Assembly: GCF_004519295.1 (NCBI RefSeq)
Contig: NZ_SOZH01000006.1
Coordinates: 124,001-188,000 of the forward strand
Source: Cellulosimicrobium funkei
Lineage (GTDB): Bacteria > Actinomycetota > Actinomycetes > Actinomycetales > Cellulomonadaceae
DNA: 64,000 bases
Direction of reading: 5' to 3'
Shown here: positions 25,608 to 34,163 of the stretch, piece by piece
Numbering within the stretch: position 1 is the first letter of the stretch
Layout: every line of letters starts with the position of its first letter
Translations under genes and position numbers: made by a program
The notes under the pieces: generated by a model
The model's database searches: none
What the model was told of the DNA's origin: nothing
Seen by the model: the letters and a program-made list of their open reading frames with translations, nothing else

Positions 25608-28600
25608 GTGACGCTCGACAGCACCTCCGACAGCACCCCCTCAGAGTCGACGGCGGACGCCGCCGCGGACCGGGCCGAGAGCCCGACGACCCCGGCGCGC
25701 AAGCCCGCCCGCCGGCGCGCGACGCGCAGCGCGGCACCGCCGCAGACTCCCCCCGCGGTGACGGCTGCTTCCGACGTCGCCGCGCCCGCGGCCACCGCGG
25801 ACGCGACCCCGGCGCCCGAGGCGCCCGCGACCGCACCCGTGGCCGAGGCCACGACCCCGCCCGCGCGCCGCTCGCGTCGCGCGACCCGCACCACGCCGTC
25901 CGTCGCCGCTCCGGCGGCCGACGCGGCTCCCGCTGCGTCCGCCCCGGCCGACGTCCCGGCAGACGCGAGCCCCGCGGCCGCCGACGCCGCGGCGGAGCCG
26001 GTGGTGGCAGAGCCCGCCCCGCGAGCCCGCGCGACGCGCCGCGCCCAGGGTGGCGGCAAGAAGGCGAAGGCCCCGGCAGGCGACGCGCCGCTCGACGTCC
26101 TCTCCGAGTTCGGCCTCAGCGCACCGCCCGCCGCCGAGCAGGCCCCCGCCCCCGCCGCGGCGGTGGCGCCCGACGCCGACGCCCTGCTGGGAGCCGCCGA
26201 CGCCCCGCGTCGCGCGAAGCGCACCCGGGCGACGCGTACGACCGCGCAGGCTCCGGCCGTCGAGGCCGCGCCGGTCGCCGAGCCGGACGCCCCGTCCGCT
26301 GACACCGCGCCGTCCGGCACGCCGACGACGGCCGAGCCCGTCGAGACGCCCGCCGCGAAGAAGCCCGCGCGCCGCTCGCGCCGCGCGACCTCCGCGGCAG
26401 CGGCCCCGGCCGCCGAGACCGCGGCCCCGACCGCCGAGGCTGCTGCCCCGGCGGTGGCCGACGCGCCGTCCGCCGACGAGCCGACGCCCGCCGAGTCGGA
26501 GGCGCCGGCGTCCGCGGAGCCCGCGAAGAAGCCGGCGCGCCGCTCGCGCCGCGCCACCTCGAAGCCCGCCGCCGAGGCGGCACCGGAGGCGACCGCCGCG
26601 GCCGAGAGCCCGGCCGCGCCCGAGGCCCCGGCCGCTCCCGCGTCGTCGGCCCCGGCCGGCGGCCCGGCGTCGCCCGCCGCGACGGGAGCGGGGACCAGCA
26701 CCCCGCGCCTCGCGACGACCGCCCTGCTGTTCCAGGCGCCCGACCCCGCCGCCGCGCCGCGCCGTCCGCGTCGCGCGCAGAGCCCGGCCGGGCCGCCGCG
26801 CCACGTCGAGCCCGCCGCCCCGGCACCCGCGGCGACGGAGCCGGTCGCCACGACGGAGCCGGTCGCCACGACGGAGCCGACGGCGACGCCCGAGCCCACC
26901 ACCGGGACCCGCGGCCGTCGCGGCCGGAGGGCGTCGGGGCCCGCGTCCCGCACGGCCGAGCTGCGCACGGCCGAGTCGCGCACGTCCGAGTCGCAGACGG
27001 CTGAGCCGTCGACCCCCGTCGAGGAGCCCGCCGCCGCCGAGCTCGTCCTCACGGGCGAGGACGCGGCCGCGGTCGAGGAGATCGAGGCCATCGAGTCCGA
27101 GCTCGTCGCCGAGGGCGTCGAGGTGCCCGAGGACGCGTTCGGGCCGGAGGACTTCGTCGAGCTCGACGAGGCGGAGGAGCCCGACGAGCAGCCTGCGGCC
27201 GACGACGCCGACTCCGACTCCGACGCCGGCCCGCGCCGCCGCCGCCGTCGTGGTGGCCGCGGGCGTCGTGGTCGCCCGGACGGGGGACGTGACCAGGACC
27301 GCGACGAGGACGAGGACGACGCCACGCCGTCGGCGCAGGACGACGAGCCGGCCGACGCGGCCGCGCCGGCCGACGCCGAGCAGACCGACCACGAGGCCGG
27401 GGACGAGCAGGGCGAGGACGAGGCGGGCGGCAGCCGCCGCCGTCGCCGCCGCCGCCGCGGGAGCCGGGGCGAGGGCGAGACGACCACGACGCGCTCCCGC
27501 CCGCGCGAGCGCAGCCTGGCCGACGAGGTCACCGCACTCAAGGGCTCCACGCGGCTCGAGGCGAAGCGCCAGCGCCGCCGCGAGGGCCGCGACGCGGGTC
27601 GTCGTCGCCAGATCATCACCGAGGCAGAGTTCCTCGCGCGCCGCGAGTCGGTCGAGCGGTCGATGGTCGTGCGCGAGCGCGGCGGCCGCACGCAGATCGC
27701 CGTGCTCGAGGACGGCGTGCTCGTCGAGCACTACGTCTCGCAGCAGTCGCAGGCGTCGATGGCGGGCAACGTGTACCTGGGCCGTGTCCAGAACGTGCTG
27801 CCCAGCATGGAGGCCGCGTTCATCGACGTCGGCAAGGGCCGCAACGCCGTCCTGTACGCGGGCGAGGTGAACTGGGACGCGGCCGGGCTCGAGGGCCAGC
27901 CGCGCCGCATCGAGCAGGCGCTCAAGTCGGGCGACTCCGTGCTCGTGCAGGTCACCAAGGACCCGATCGGGCACAAGGGCGCACGCCTCACGTCGCAGAT
28001 CACGCTCGCGGGCCGCTACCTCGTGTTCGTCCCCGGCGGTGGCATGACCGGCATCAGCCGCAAGCTCCCCGACACCGAGCGCAACCGCCTGAAGAAGATC
28101 CTCAAGGAGGTCGTGCCCGACGGCGCGGGCGTCATCGTGCGCACCGCCGCCGAGGGCGCGAGCGAGGAGGAGCTGCGCGCCGACGTCGAGCGCCTGCGCG
28201 GCCAGTGGGAGGCCATCGAGAAGAAGTCGAAGAGCGCGTCGGCACCCGCCCTGCTCCAGGGCGAGCCGGACCTCGCGATCCGCGTCGTCCGCGACATCTT
28301 CAACGACGACTTCAGCTCGCTCGTCGTCGAGGGCGACGGGGCGTGGTCGGAGATCTCGACGTACGTCGAGGAGCTCGCGCCCGACCTGCGCGAGCGCGTC
28401 TCGAAGTGGACGGGCACGCAGGACGTCTTCACGGTGCACCGCGTCGACGAGCAGCTCGCCAAGGGCATGGACCGCAAGGTCTGGCTGCCCTCGGGCGGGT
28501 CGCTCGTCATCGACCGCACCGAGGCGATGACCGTCGTCGACGTCAACACCGGCAAGTTCACCGGCTCGGGCGGCACGCTCGAGGAGACGGTGACGCGCAA

Positions 28601-29243
28601 CAACCTCGAGGCGGCCGAGGAGATCGTCCGCCAGCTCCGGCTGCGCGACATCGGCGGCATCATCGTCATCGACTTCATCGACATGGTGCTCGAGTCGAAC
28701 CGCGACCTCGTGCTGCGCCGCCTCGTCGAGTGCCTGGGCCGGGACCGGACCAAGCACCAGGTCGCGGAGGTCACGTCGCTGGGCCTCGTCCAGATGACGC
28801 GCAAGCGCGTGGGCCAGGGCCTCGTCGAGGCGTTCAGCGAGACGTGCGAGCACTGCCACGGGCGCGGGTTCATCGTGCACACCGACCCGATCGAGAAGTC
28901 GGGCGGCAACCGCGGCGGCCACGACCACGGCAACCACGGCAACGGCAACGGGAACGCCGGGGGCAACGGGGGCGGCGCCGCCGCCGACGAGCCCGCCGAG
29001 GGCGGCCGCTCGCGGTCGCGCCGCAAGCGCGGTTCCGGCTCGGGCGCCTCGGCGCCGAAGGACACCGGGATCACCCTCCCGCAGCCCGCCGTCCCGGTCC
29101 TGCCGGAGGTCACGTCGGAGGCGCGGGCCGCGGTCAAGGCCACGCTCGCGACGATCGCGGCCGCCGCGGCGCACGCCCACGAGCACGACGGCGCGGACGA
29201 CGCGCCGGCTGCCGACACCTCGGCGGAGCCGGGCACGGAGTGA
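25608..29243 (+). CDS. rne: ribonuclease E/G with long disordered N-terminal extension
   Basis: A 1211-residue endoribonuclease for mRNA decay and rRNA/tRNA processing. Residues 1 to about 620 are low complexity: Ala/Pro/Glu-rich with basic patches such as KKPARRSRRATS (present in three related copies), an EPVATT tandem, then an Asp/Glu-rich acidic part and Arg-rich RRRRRRGGRGRRG stretches. The catalytic core follows: S1 domain near 715-800 (NVYLGRVQNVLPSMEAAFIDVG), the DNase-I-like centre with VVDVNTGKF (about 977) and VIDFIDM (about 1020), and zinc-link CEHCHGRGF near 1080. A Gly/Asn/His-rich and basic tail ends it. The GTG has AGGAG 8 nt upstream. Confidence 0.93.
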   Translation: MTLDSTSDSTPSESTADAAADRAESPTTPARKPARRRATRSAAPPQTPPAVTAASDVAAPAATADATPAPEAPATAPVAEATTPPARRSRRATRTTPSVAAPAADAAPAASAPADVPADASPAAADAAAEPVVAEPAPRARATRRAQGGGKKAKAPAGDAPLDVLSEFGLSAPPAAEQAPAPAAAVAPDADALLGAADAPRRAKRTRATRTTAQAPAVEAAPVAEPDAPSADTAPSGTPTTAEPVETPAAKKPARRSRRATSAAAAPAAETAAPTAEAAAPAVADAPSADEPTPAESEAPASAEPAKKPARRSRRATSKPAAEAAPEATAAAESPAAPEAPAAPASSAPAGGPASPAATGAGTSTPRLATTALLFQAPDPAAAPRRPRRAQSPAGPPRHVEPAAPAPAATEPVATTEPVATTEPTATPEPTTGTRGRRGRRASGPASRTAELRTAESRTSESQTAEPSTPVEEPAAAELVLTGEDAAAVEEIEAIESELVAEGVEVPEDAFGPEDFVELDEAEEPDEQPAADDADSDSDAGPRRRRRRGGRGRRGRPDGGRDQDRDEDEDDATPSAQDDEPADAAAPADAEQTDHEAGDEQGEDEAGGSRRRRRRRRGSRGEGETTTTRSRPRERSLADEVTALKGSTRLEAKRQRRREGRDAGRRRQIITEAEFLARRESVERSMVVRERGGRTQIAVLEDGVLVEHYVSQQSQASMAGNVYLGRVQNVLPSMEAAFIDVGKGRNAVLYAGEVNWDAAGLEGQPRRIEQALKSGDSVLVQVTKDPIGHKGARLTSQITLAGRYLVFVPGGGMTGISRKLPDTERNRLKKILKEVVPDGAGVIVRTAAEGASEEELRADVERLRGQWEAIEKKSKSASAPALLQGEPDLAIRVVRDIFNDDFSSLVVEGDGAWSEISTYVEELAPDLRERVSKWTGTQDVFTVHRVDEQLAKGMDRKVWLPSGGSLVIDRTEAMTVVDVNTGKFTGSGGTLEETVTRNNLEAAEEIVRQLRLRDIGGIIVIDFIDMVLESNRDLVLRRLVECLGRDRTKHQVAEVTSLGLVQMTRKRVGQGLVEAFSETCEHCHGRGFIVHTDPIEKSGGNRGGHDHGNHGNGNGNAGGNGGGAAADEPAEGGRSRSRRKRGSGSGASAPKDTGITLPQPAVPVLPEVTSEARAAVKATLATIAAAAAHAHEHDGADDAPAADTSAEPGTE

Positions 29244-29851
29244 TCGATCGCGCACCCGGCGGCGTGCCCCTGTACGCCGCCGGGTCGCGCCCCCGTCTGC
29301 GCGGGTGGCGCGCGGACGACCTCGCGGCGTACCGCGAGTGGCTGCGTCCGGAGCACGAGTGGCACCGCTGGGACGGCCCGTACTACCCCGTGCCCGACGA
29401 CGCCGCGTCCGACGCGGCGGTCGCACGCCTCGCGCTCGCGGCGGCCGCGCAGGCCGCCCGCCCCGACGGTCTCGACGACGACGGCCTCCCGCCGCGCCGC
29501 GTCGTGGTCGCCGACGAGGAGGACCGGCTGGTCGGGACGTGCTCCTGGTACTGGGAGTCGGCCGAGACGCAGTGGGCGCGGGTCGGGATCGGCCTCTACG
29601 ACCCCGCGGTGCGCGGGCGGGGCCTGGGCCGCGACGCGCTCGGAGCCTGGATCGGCTACCTGTTCTCCGTGACCGGGTGGGTCCGTCTGGACCTCGCGAC
29701 GTGGTCCGGGAACGACGCGATGCTCCGCGCCGGCCGGGCGCTCGGCCTCGTGGAGGAGGCGCGGTTCCGCGACGCCCGCGCCGTCGACGGCGTGCGGTAC
29801 GACGCCGTCGTCCTCGGCGTGCTGCGCCGGGAGTGGCTCGCCCGGTCCTGA
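29240..29851 (+). CDS. GNAT family acetyltransferase (RimJ/RimL-like)
   Basis: A 203-residue acetyltransferase. PRLRGWRADDLAAYREWL at the start, LVGTCSWYWES, YDPAVRGRGLGRDALGAWIGYLF (acetyl-CoA loop) and GWVRLDLATWSGNDAMLRAGRALG...EEARFRDAR follow the pattern of RimJ/RimL-type GNAT proteins that modify amino groups of proteins or small molecules. The GTG start overlaps the rne stop (GTGA), so it is translated from the rne transcript. Its target is unknown; an effect on ribosome or RNase partners would be speculation. Confidence 0.82.
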   Translation: MIDRAPGGVPLYAAGSRPRLRGWRADDLAAYREWLRPEHEWHRWDGPYYPVPDDAASDAAVARLALAAAAQAARPDGLDDDGLPPRRVVVADEEDRLVGTCSWYWESAETQWARVGIGLYDPAVRGRGLGRDALGAWIGYLFSVTGWVRLDLATWSGNDAMLRAGRALGLVEEARFRDARAVDGVRYDAVVLGVLRREWLARS

Positions 29852-29903
29852 GCCGTTCGCGGGCGTCTTCGTGCACGTCACCCGTACCTGGCATCATGCG
29901 CGC

Positions 29904-31400
29904 ATGGGTTACGACCTCTCGGGCCGCCTCGTCGTCGGCGTCGCCTCGTCCGCACTGTTCGACCTCACCGAGTCCGACCGCGTGTTCCGCACGCAGGGGG
30001 AGGCCGCGTACCGCGACTTCCAGGAGCGCCACCGCGACGACGCGCTGGCCCCCGGCGTCGCCTTCGGGTTCGTGCGCCGCCTGCTCGCGCTCAACGACCT
30101 CGCGCCCTCCGCCGACGACCCGCTCGTCGAGGTCATCGTCATGTCCCGCAACTCCCCGGAGACCGGCCTGCGCGTCATGCGCTCGGTGCGGCACCACGAC
30201 CTCGACATCACGCGCGCCGTCTTCCGCCAGGGGCGCAGCCCGCACGAGTTCATCCGTCCCCTGCACGTGGACCTCTTCCTCTCGGCCGACGAGCGCTCGG
30301 TGCGCGACGCCGTCGACCTGGGCCTGCCCGCGGGGTACGTGCTCGACCCGACGTTCGCCGACGAGGAGGGAGACGAGCTGCGCATCGCGTTCGACTTCGA
30401 CGGCGTCCTCGCCGACGACTCCTCGGAGCGCCGCTACCAGGACGGTGGGCTCGCGTCGTTCCGCGAGCACGAGGTGCTCAACGCCGACGTGCCGCTCGGC
30501 CGGGGGCCGCTGCGCGAGCTCCTCGTCGGTATCCACCGCGTGCAGGTGGTCGAGCGTGAGCGGCACGCGACGGACCCGTCCTACCGGCCGCGCGTGCACG
30601 TCTCGCTCGTCACGGCCCGCTCGGCCCCGGCGCACGAGCGCGCGGTCGCGACGCTCTCCTCGTGGGGCGTGACGGTCGACGACGCGTTCTTCCTCGGGGG
30701 CGTGGACAAGGGCGGCGTGCTCGAGGTGCTGCGGCCGCACATCTTCTTCGACGACCAGCGCGCCGTGGTCGAGGCGGCGCGCCGGGTCGCGCCGTCGGTC
30801 CACGTTCCGTACGGCGAGCTGAACCGCGGCGTCCTGCCGGCCGACCCGGCCCTCGACGCACGGTCGACGCGCGCGGCCGACGTCGCGGCGCCCGCGCCCG
30901 GTCGCCGCGAGGCGGCCACCCCGCCCGCGCCCGGTGCGTCGGCGGAGCGCGACGCGGACGACGAGCGGCCGGCGCACGATCCGGCGGGGGAGCGGCCGAC
31001 GCCCGACCCGGCGGGCGAGCGCACCGCGGAGGACGGCCGTGCGTCGGGCACCGGGACGCGCGAGCTCCCGCTCGTCCGGTCCGTCCCGGGGATCGGCGGG
31101 CCCGGGCTCGCCGGGATCGCGGCGGGGGTGCCGGCCGAGCCGACGCCCGCGCCCGAGGGGGAGAAGACGGCACCCGCTCCCGACGCCCCGGCCGACGCCG
31201 CCTCCCCGGCGGCGTCCGGCGACGAGCATGCCGACGCACCGACCGGCACGGCGAGCCCTGCCTCGTCCGGCACGACGCTCCTCAGCCGCCGGGACGCCCG
31301 GCCCGGCGCCCCGGACCGCGTCTCCGTCCTCGGCCCCGCCGGGGAGCCGAAGCCGCTGCCCGTCCGGCCGTCGTCGAACGGCGGCGCGCGCCACCACTGA
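29904..31400 (+). CDS. 5'-nucleotidase (cN-I type) with disordered C-terminal tail
   Basis: The first about 315 residues match the bacterial 5'-nucleotidase family related to cytosolic cN-I: VVGVASSALFDLTESD at the start, VIVMSRNSPETGLRVMRS, the HAD-type nucleophile region AFDFDGVLADDSSE (about residue 168) and HIFFDDQRAVVEAARRV near 285. By family it dephosphorylates nucleoside 5'-monophosphates. The remaining about 183 residues are Pro/Ala/Asp/Glu-rich with repeated DPAGERPT-like units and no fold visible. The ATG at 29904 lies 6 nt after CATCAT and lacks a ribosome binding site; an upstream GTG would add 11 residues. Confidence 0.85.
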   Translation: MGYDLSGRLVVGVASSALFDLTESDRVFRTQGEAAYRDFQERHRDDALAPGVAFGFVRRLLALNDLAPSADDPLVEVIVMSRNSPETGLRVMRSVRHHDLDITRAVFRQGRSPHEFIRPLHVDLFLSADERSVRDAVDLGLPAGYVLDPTFADEEGDELRIAFDFDGVLADDSSERRYQDGGLASFREHEVLNADVPLGRGPLRELLVGIHRVQVVERERHATDPSYRPRVHVSLVTARSAPAHERAVATLSSWGVTVDDAFFLGGVDKGGVLEVLRPHIFFDDQRAVVEAARRVAPSVHVPYGELNRGVLPADPALDARSTRAADVAAPAPGRREAATPPAPGASAERDADDERPAHDPAGERPTPDPAGERTAEDGRASGTGTRELPLVRSVPGIGGPGLAGIAAGVPAEPTPAPEGEKTAPAPDAPADAASPAASGDEHADAPTGTASPASSGTTLLSRRDARPGAPDRVSVLGPAGEPKPLPVRPSSNGGARHH

Positions 31401-31420
31401 GCCGGTGGTTCACTGCTCGC

Positions 31421-32146
31421 ATGAGCGACGCGGCACGCCCGGGCGCCCCCGGGACCGTTCCCGGGGGCGCTGACGCAGGGCCCCCGGCGGCCCGCTCCGG
31501 CGGGCGCGTCGAGGTCGTGTGCGGCCCGATGTTCGCCGGCAAGACGGAGGAGCTCCTGCGCCGGGTCCGGCGCGCGGAGGTCGCCGGGCGGCGCGTCGAG
31601 GTGGTCGGGCACGTCCTCGACACCCGGCGCGGCACCGGCACGGTGAGCTCGCACTCGGGTCTCGCGATCCCCTCGCGCACCGCCCGCGACGCGCACGACC
31701 TCGAGCGGATCGTCCGCGCCGCCGGGCCGCTCGACCTCGTCGCCGTCGACGAGGCGCACTTCTTCGGGCCGGAGCTCGTCGACGTCGTCCAGCGGCTCGC
31801 CGACGACGGGCTCGTCGTGGTCGTCGCCGGGCTCGACGTCACGTTCGACGCGCGGCCCTTCGAGCCCCTGCCCACGCTCGCGGCGCTCGCCGAGCGCGTC
31901 GACAAGCTCACGGCGGTGTGCGCGGTGTGCGGCGAGGACGCCGCGTTCCACGTGCGCGCCGTCCGGGAGCCGGGGCCCGACGGCCGCGGGGCGGGCGACC
32001 CGCTCGCGCCGGTCGCCGCGCACGTGGGCGGCGCCGAGAGCTACGGGGCGCGCTGCCGGGTGCACCTGCCAGGAGCCCCGTGGCGCCGTCAGGACGGCGG
32101 CTCGGCCGGTTCCGCCGGGTCCTCGACGAGCGGGACGAACGAGTAG
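31421..32146 (+). CDS. tdk: thymidine kinase (type II)
   Basis: A 241-residue salvage kinase that phosphorylates thymidine. After a Pro/Gly-rich N-terminus of about 27 residues come the P-loop VVCGPMFAGKTEELLRRVRR, the Walker B VDEAHFFGPELVDVVQRLAD and GLDVTFDARPFEP, then zinc ligands CAVCGEDA (about 166) and CRVH near residue 212. The ATG has no clear ribosome binding site. Its last 58 bp overlap the end of the convergent methyltransferase gene. It lies close to the 5'-nucleotidase, a second nucleotide enzyme, but has a separate start region. Confidence 0.93.
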   Translation: MSDAARPGAPGTVPGGADAGPPAARSGGRVEVVCGPMFAGKTEELLRRVRRAEVAGRRVEVVGHVLDTRRGTGTVSSHSGLAIPSRTARDAHDLERIVRAAGPLDLVAVDEAHFFGPELVDVVQRLADDGLVVVVAGLDVTFDARPFEPLPTLAALAERVDKLTAVCAVCGEDAAFHVRAVREPGPDGRGAGDPLAPVAAHVGGAESYGARCRVHLPGAPWRRQDGGSAGSAGSSTSGTNE

Positions 32147-32721
32147 GACCCGTGCTCGCTCACCCGCACCCCGTCCGGGGCGTCGGGGTCGCGCACGACG
32201 ACGAGCATCGTGTGCCGCACGGGGACGACCAGGCGCCCGCCGGGCACGAGCTGGTCGACGAGGGCGCGGGGGAGGGTCTCGGCGGCGGCGGACACGAGCA
32301 CCCGGTCGTACTGCTCGCCCGGCGTGCCGAGGACGCCGGGCGTCGCGAGGACGAGGCGTGCCCACGGCGCGCGCACCGCGGCGAGGTTGTCCGCGCCCCA
32401 CGCGGCGAGGTCGGCGTGGCGCTCGATACCCAGCACGCGCCCGGTCGGTCCGACGAGCCGTGCGAGCAGCGCCGTCGTCCAGCCCGACCCGGCGCCGACG
32501 TCGAGCACCCGGGCGCCCGGGACGACGTCGAGCAGGCGCAGCATCGCGGCGACCGTCGACGGCTGCGAGCTGGTCTGACCGTGGCCGATGGCGAGCGGCC
32601 GGTCCTGCGCGGCCCAGCGCCGATGCGCGCGGGGGAGGAAGCCGCGGCGGTCGACCGTGCGCATCGCCGCGGCGACGGCGTCGTCCCGGCGCTCGGCGTC
32701 GGGCGGGTCCGCGGGGCGCAT
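32089..32721 (-). CDS. protein-L-isoaspartate O-methyltransferase family protein
   Basis: A 210-residue SAM methyltransferase. AVAAAMRTVDRRGFLPRAHR, RPLAIGHGQTSSQPSTVAAML, SAM motif I VLDVGAGSGWTTALLARLVG (about residues 75-94) and PGGRLVVPV match the Pcm family, which methylates damaged isoaspartyl residues for repair. The C-terminus is shorter than E. coli Pcm and ends in a variable Pro/Glu tail. The ATG is preceded by GGAGGTGG. It converges on and overlaps tdk by 58 bp at the 3' ends. Confidence 0.85.
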   Translation of the reverse strand: MRPADPPDAERRDDAVAAAMRTVDRRGFLPRAHRRWAAQDRPLAIGHGQTSSQPSTVAAMLRLLDVVPGARVLDVGAGSGWTTALLARLVGPTGRVLGIERHADLAAWGADNLAAVRAPWARLVLATPGVLGTPGEQYDRVLVSAAAETLPRALVDQLVPGGRLVVPVRHTMLVVVRDPDAPDGVRVSEHGSYSFVPLVEDPAEPAEPPS

Positions 32722-32886
32722 GCGACCACCTCCACGGCCAGCGTAGGCACGGTGGTTGGCCCGCGCGCCCGGGTTGGCAGGGGGCCCCGAGCGGGAGGCG
32801 CCCCGGTGGCGCGGCCACGGGGACGGCGGGATGCTCGACGGGTGCGCGGGCGCATCGGGGCGCCCGCCCTGGACCGGGGAGCCGGC

Positions 32887-33093
32887 ATGAGCGGAACGGT
32901 GGCACGGATCACGCACATCAGCGCGCGGTCGGACACGAGCTTCGAGGACGCCGTGCGGATCGGCGTCGAGCGCGCCGCGAGCACGCTGCGCAACGTCTCG
33001 GGCGCGTGGGTCAAGGAGCAGAAGGTCGACGTGGCCGACGGCCGCATCACGGCCTGGCAGGTCGTGCTGGAGGTCACGTTCGTCCTCGAGTAG
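32887..33093 (+). CDS. dodecin family flavoprotein
   Basis: A 68-residue protein of the dodecin fold: SGTVARITHISARSDTSFED, AVRIGVERAASTLRNVSGAW and a C-terminal strand WQVVLEVTFVLE. Dodecins assemble as hollow dodecamers that store flavins or CoA; the Trp near residue 41 is at about the position that stacks on flavin in other members. GGGGAG precedes the ATG. It lies alone between the methyltransferase (divergent) and the rplU promoter. Confidence 0.9.
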   Translation: MSGTVARITHISARSDTSFEDAVRIGVERAASTLRNVSGAWVKEQKVDVADGRITAWQVVLEVTFVLE

Positions 33094-33202
33094 GGTCGGC
33101 CGACGATCTCGTCGCGCGGAGGCGCCGCCGTCCGCGCTCCTCGGCGCGAGGCCTGGTCCGCGCCCCGGAGCGGTCGCCCGCGCCGGGGTCGGCGCGCGCC
33201 AT

Positions 33203-33232
33203 TTGACCAGGACGCCCTGCGGTCCGTAATCT
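33203..33232 (+). promoter_or_regulatory. rplU-rpmA promoter
   Basis: TTGACC (33203-33208) and TAATCT (33227-33232) with an 18-bp spacer, the clearest vegetative promoter in the window. The start point near 33239 gives a leader of about 120 nt before rplU, long enough for autoregulation by ribosomal protein, though I cannot identify a known leader. Confidence 0.8.
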
Positions 33233-33357
33233 TGGACGTCGGCGCGCCCAGGCGCGCCGGTCCCGTGTGCCCACGGACGACTCGCACTCGCACGCCGCGG
33301 CGTGGTCGGAGTCTCCAAGACGAACTCGCCGTGACGAGCACGCCAAGACTAGGAGAG

Positions 33358-33678
33358 ATGAGCAGCAACGTGGTGTACGCGATCGTCAAGGCCGGTGGCC
33401 GTCAGGAGAAGGTTTCCGTCGGCGACATCCTCGTGGTGGACCGGGTGTCCGCCAAGGCCGGTGAGTCCCTCGAGCTGCCCGCTCTCCTGCTGGTGGACGG
33501 GGAGAAGGTGACCACCGACGCGGCGAAGCTCGCGAAGGTCAAGGTCACCGCCGAGGTCGTGCGGGACGAGAAGGGTCCGAAGATCACGATCCTGCGGTAC
33601 AAGAACAAGACCGGTTACCGCCGTCGCCAGGGTCACCGTCAGCAGCTGACCCGCCTCAAGGTCACCGGCATCAAGTGA
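33358..33678 (+). CDS. rplU: 50S ribosomal protein L21
   Basis: A 106-residue L21: [25 protein letters not shown] at the start and [19 protein letters not shown] near the end are conserved. The exact start is uncertain: ATG 33358 is only 2 nt after AGGAG, and GTG 33370 or 33373 is 14 or more nt after it; homologues usually begin near the VVYAIV. First gene of the rplU-rpmA pair. Confidence 0.96.
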   Translation: MSSNVVYAIVKAGGRQEKVSVGDILVVDRVSAKAGESLELPALLLVDGEKVTTDAAKLAKVKVTAEVVRDEKGPKITILRYKNKTGYRRRQGHRQQLTRLKVTGIK

Positions 33679-33764
33679 TCTCGCCCGGCGCGAGCTAGCG
33701 GCCCCGAGCCGCGCCGCGCCGACGGCACCCTCCCTCAGCAGACCAGCACGAAAGCAGGTTCGTC

Positions 33765-34022
33765 ATGGCACACAAGAAGGGCGCGAGCTCCTCGCGCAAC
33801 GGTCGCGACTCGAACGCCCAGCGCCTCGGCGTGAAGCGCTTCGGCGGGCAGGTCGTCAAGTCGGGCGAGATCATCGTCCGCCAGCGCGGCACCCACTTCC
33901 ACCCCGGTGAGAACGTCGGCCGCGGCAAGGACGACACGCTGTTCGCCCTGGCCGCCGGCGCGGTCCAGTTCGGCACCCGTCGCGGCCGCAAGGTCGTCGA
34001 CATCGTCTCCGCCGAGGGCTGA
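33765..34022 (+). CDS. rpmA: 50S ribosomal protein L27
   Basis: An 85-residue L27 that starts directly with [21 protein letters not shown], reaching the peptidyl-transferase centre, and so lacks the cleaved extension seen in firmicutes. [21 protein letters not shown] and the [13 protein letters not shown]-terminus are typical. It is 86 bp after rplU and is followed by a strong hairpin, so obgE may need its own or read-through transcription. Confidence 0.98.
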   Translation: MAHKKGASSSRNGRDSNAQRLGVKRFGGQVVKSGEIIVRQRGTHFHPGENVGRGKDDTLFALAAGAVQFGTRRGRKVVDIVSAEG

Positions 34023-34044
34023 GCGACAGCCACAGAGGCTTCGA

Positions 34045-34081
34045 GCAGGAGGGGCGCACCGACGCGGTGCGCCCCTCCTGC
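34045..34081 (+). terminator. hairpin terminator after rpmA
   Basis: A perfect 16-bp stem (34045-34060 with 34066-34081) with a 5-nt loop GACGC, 22 bp after the rpmA stop and followed by a short T-run (CCGTTTCC). Confidence 0.8.
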
Positions 34082-34163
34082 CGTTTCCGGCGCCCGTCCC
34101 CACGGGCGGCACCACCCGCCGCGACCGCGGCACCGCACGACCCACCTCTGAGAGGATCCCTCC

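Noticed and set aside
26340-26600. Repeated blocks in rne considered as CRISPR-like repeats
   Set aside because: They are in-frame, irregular in spacing and encode KKPARRSRRATS motifs; no spacers or cas genes.
25641-31397. 1918-residue open frame on the minus strand over rne and the 5'-nucleotidase gene
   Set aside because: A shadow of Ala/Pro-rich coding sequence on the other strand, with no homology-like motifs or start signals.
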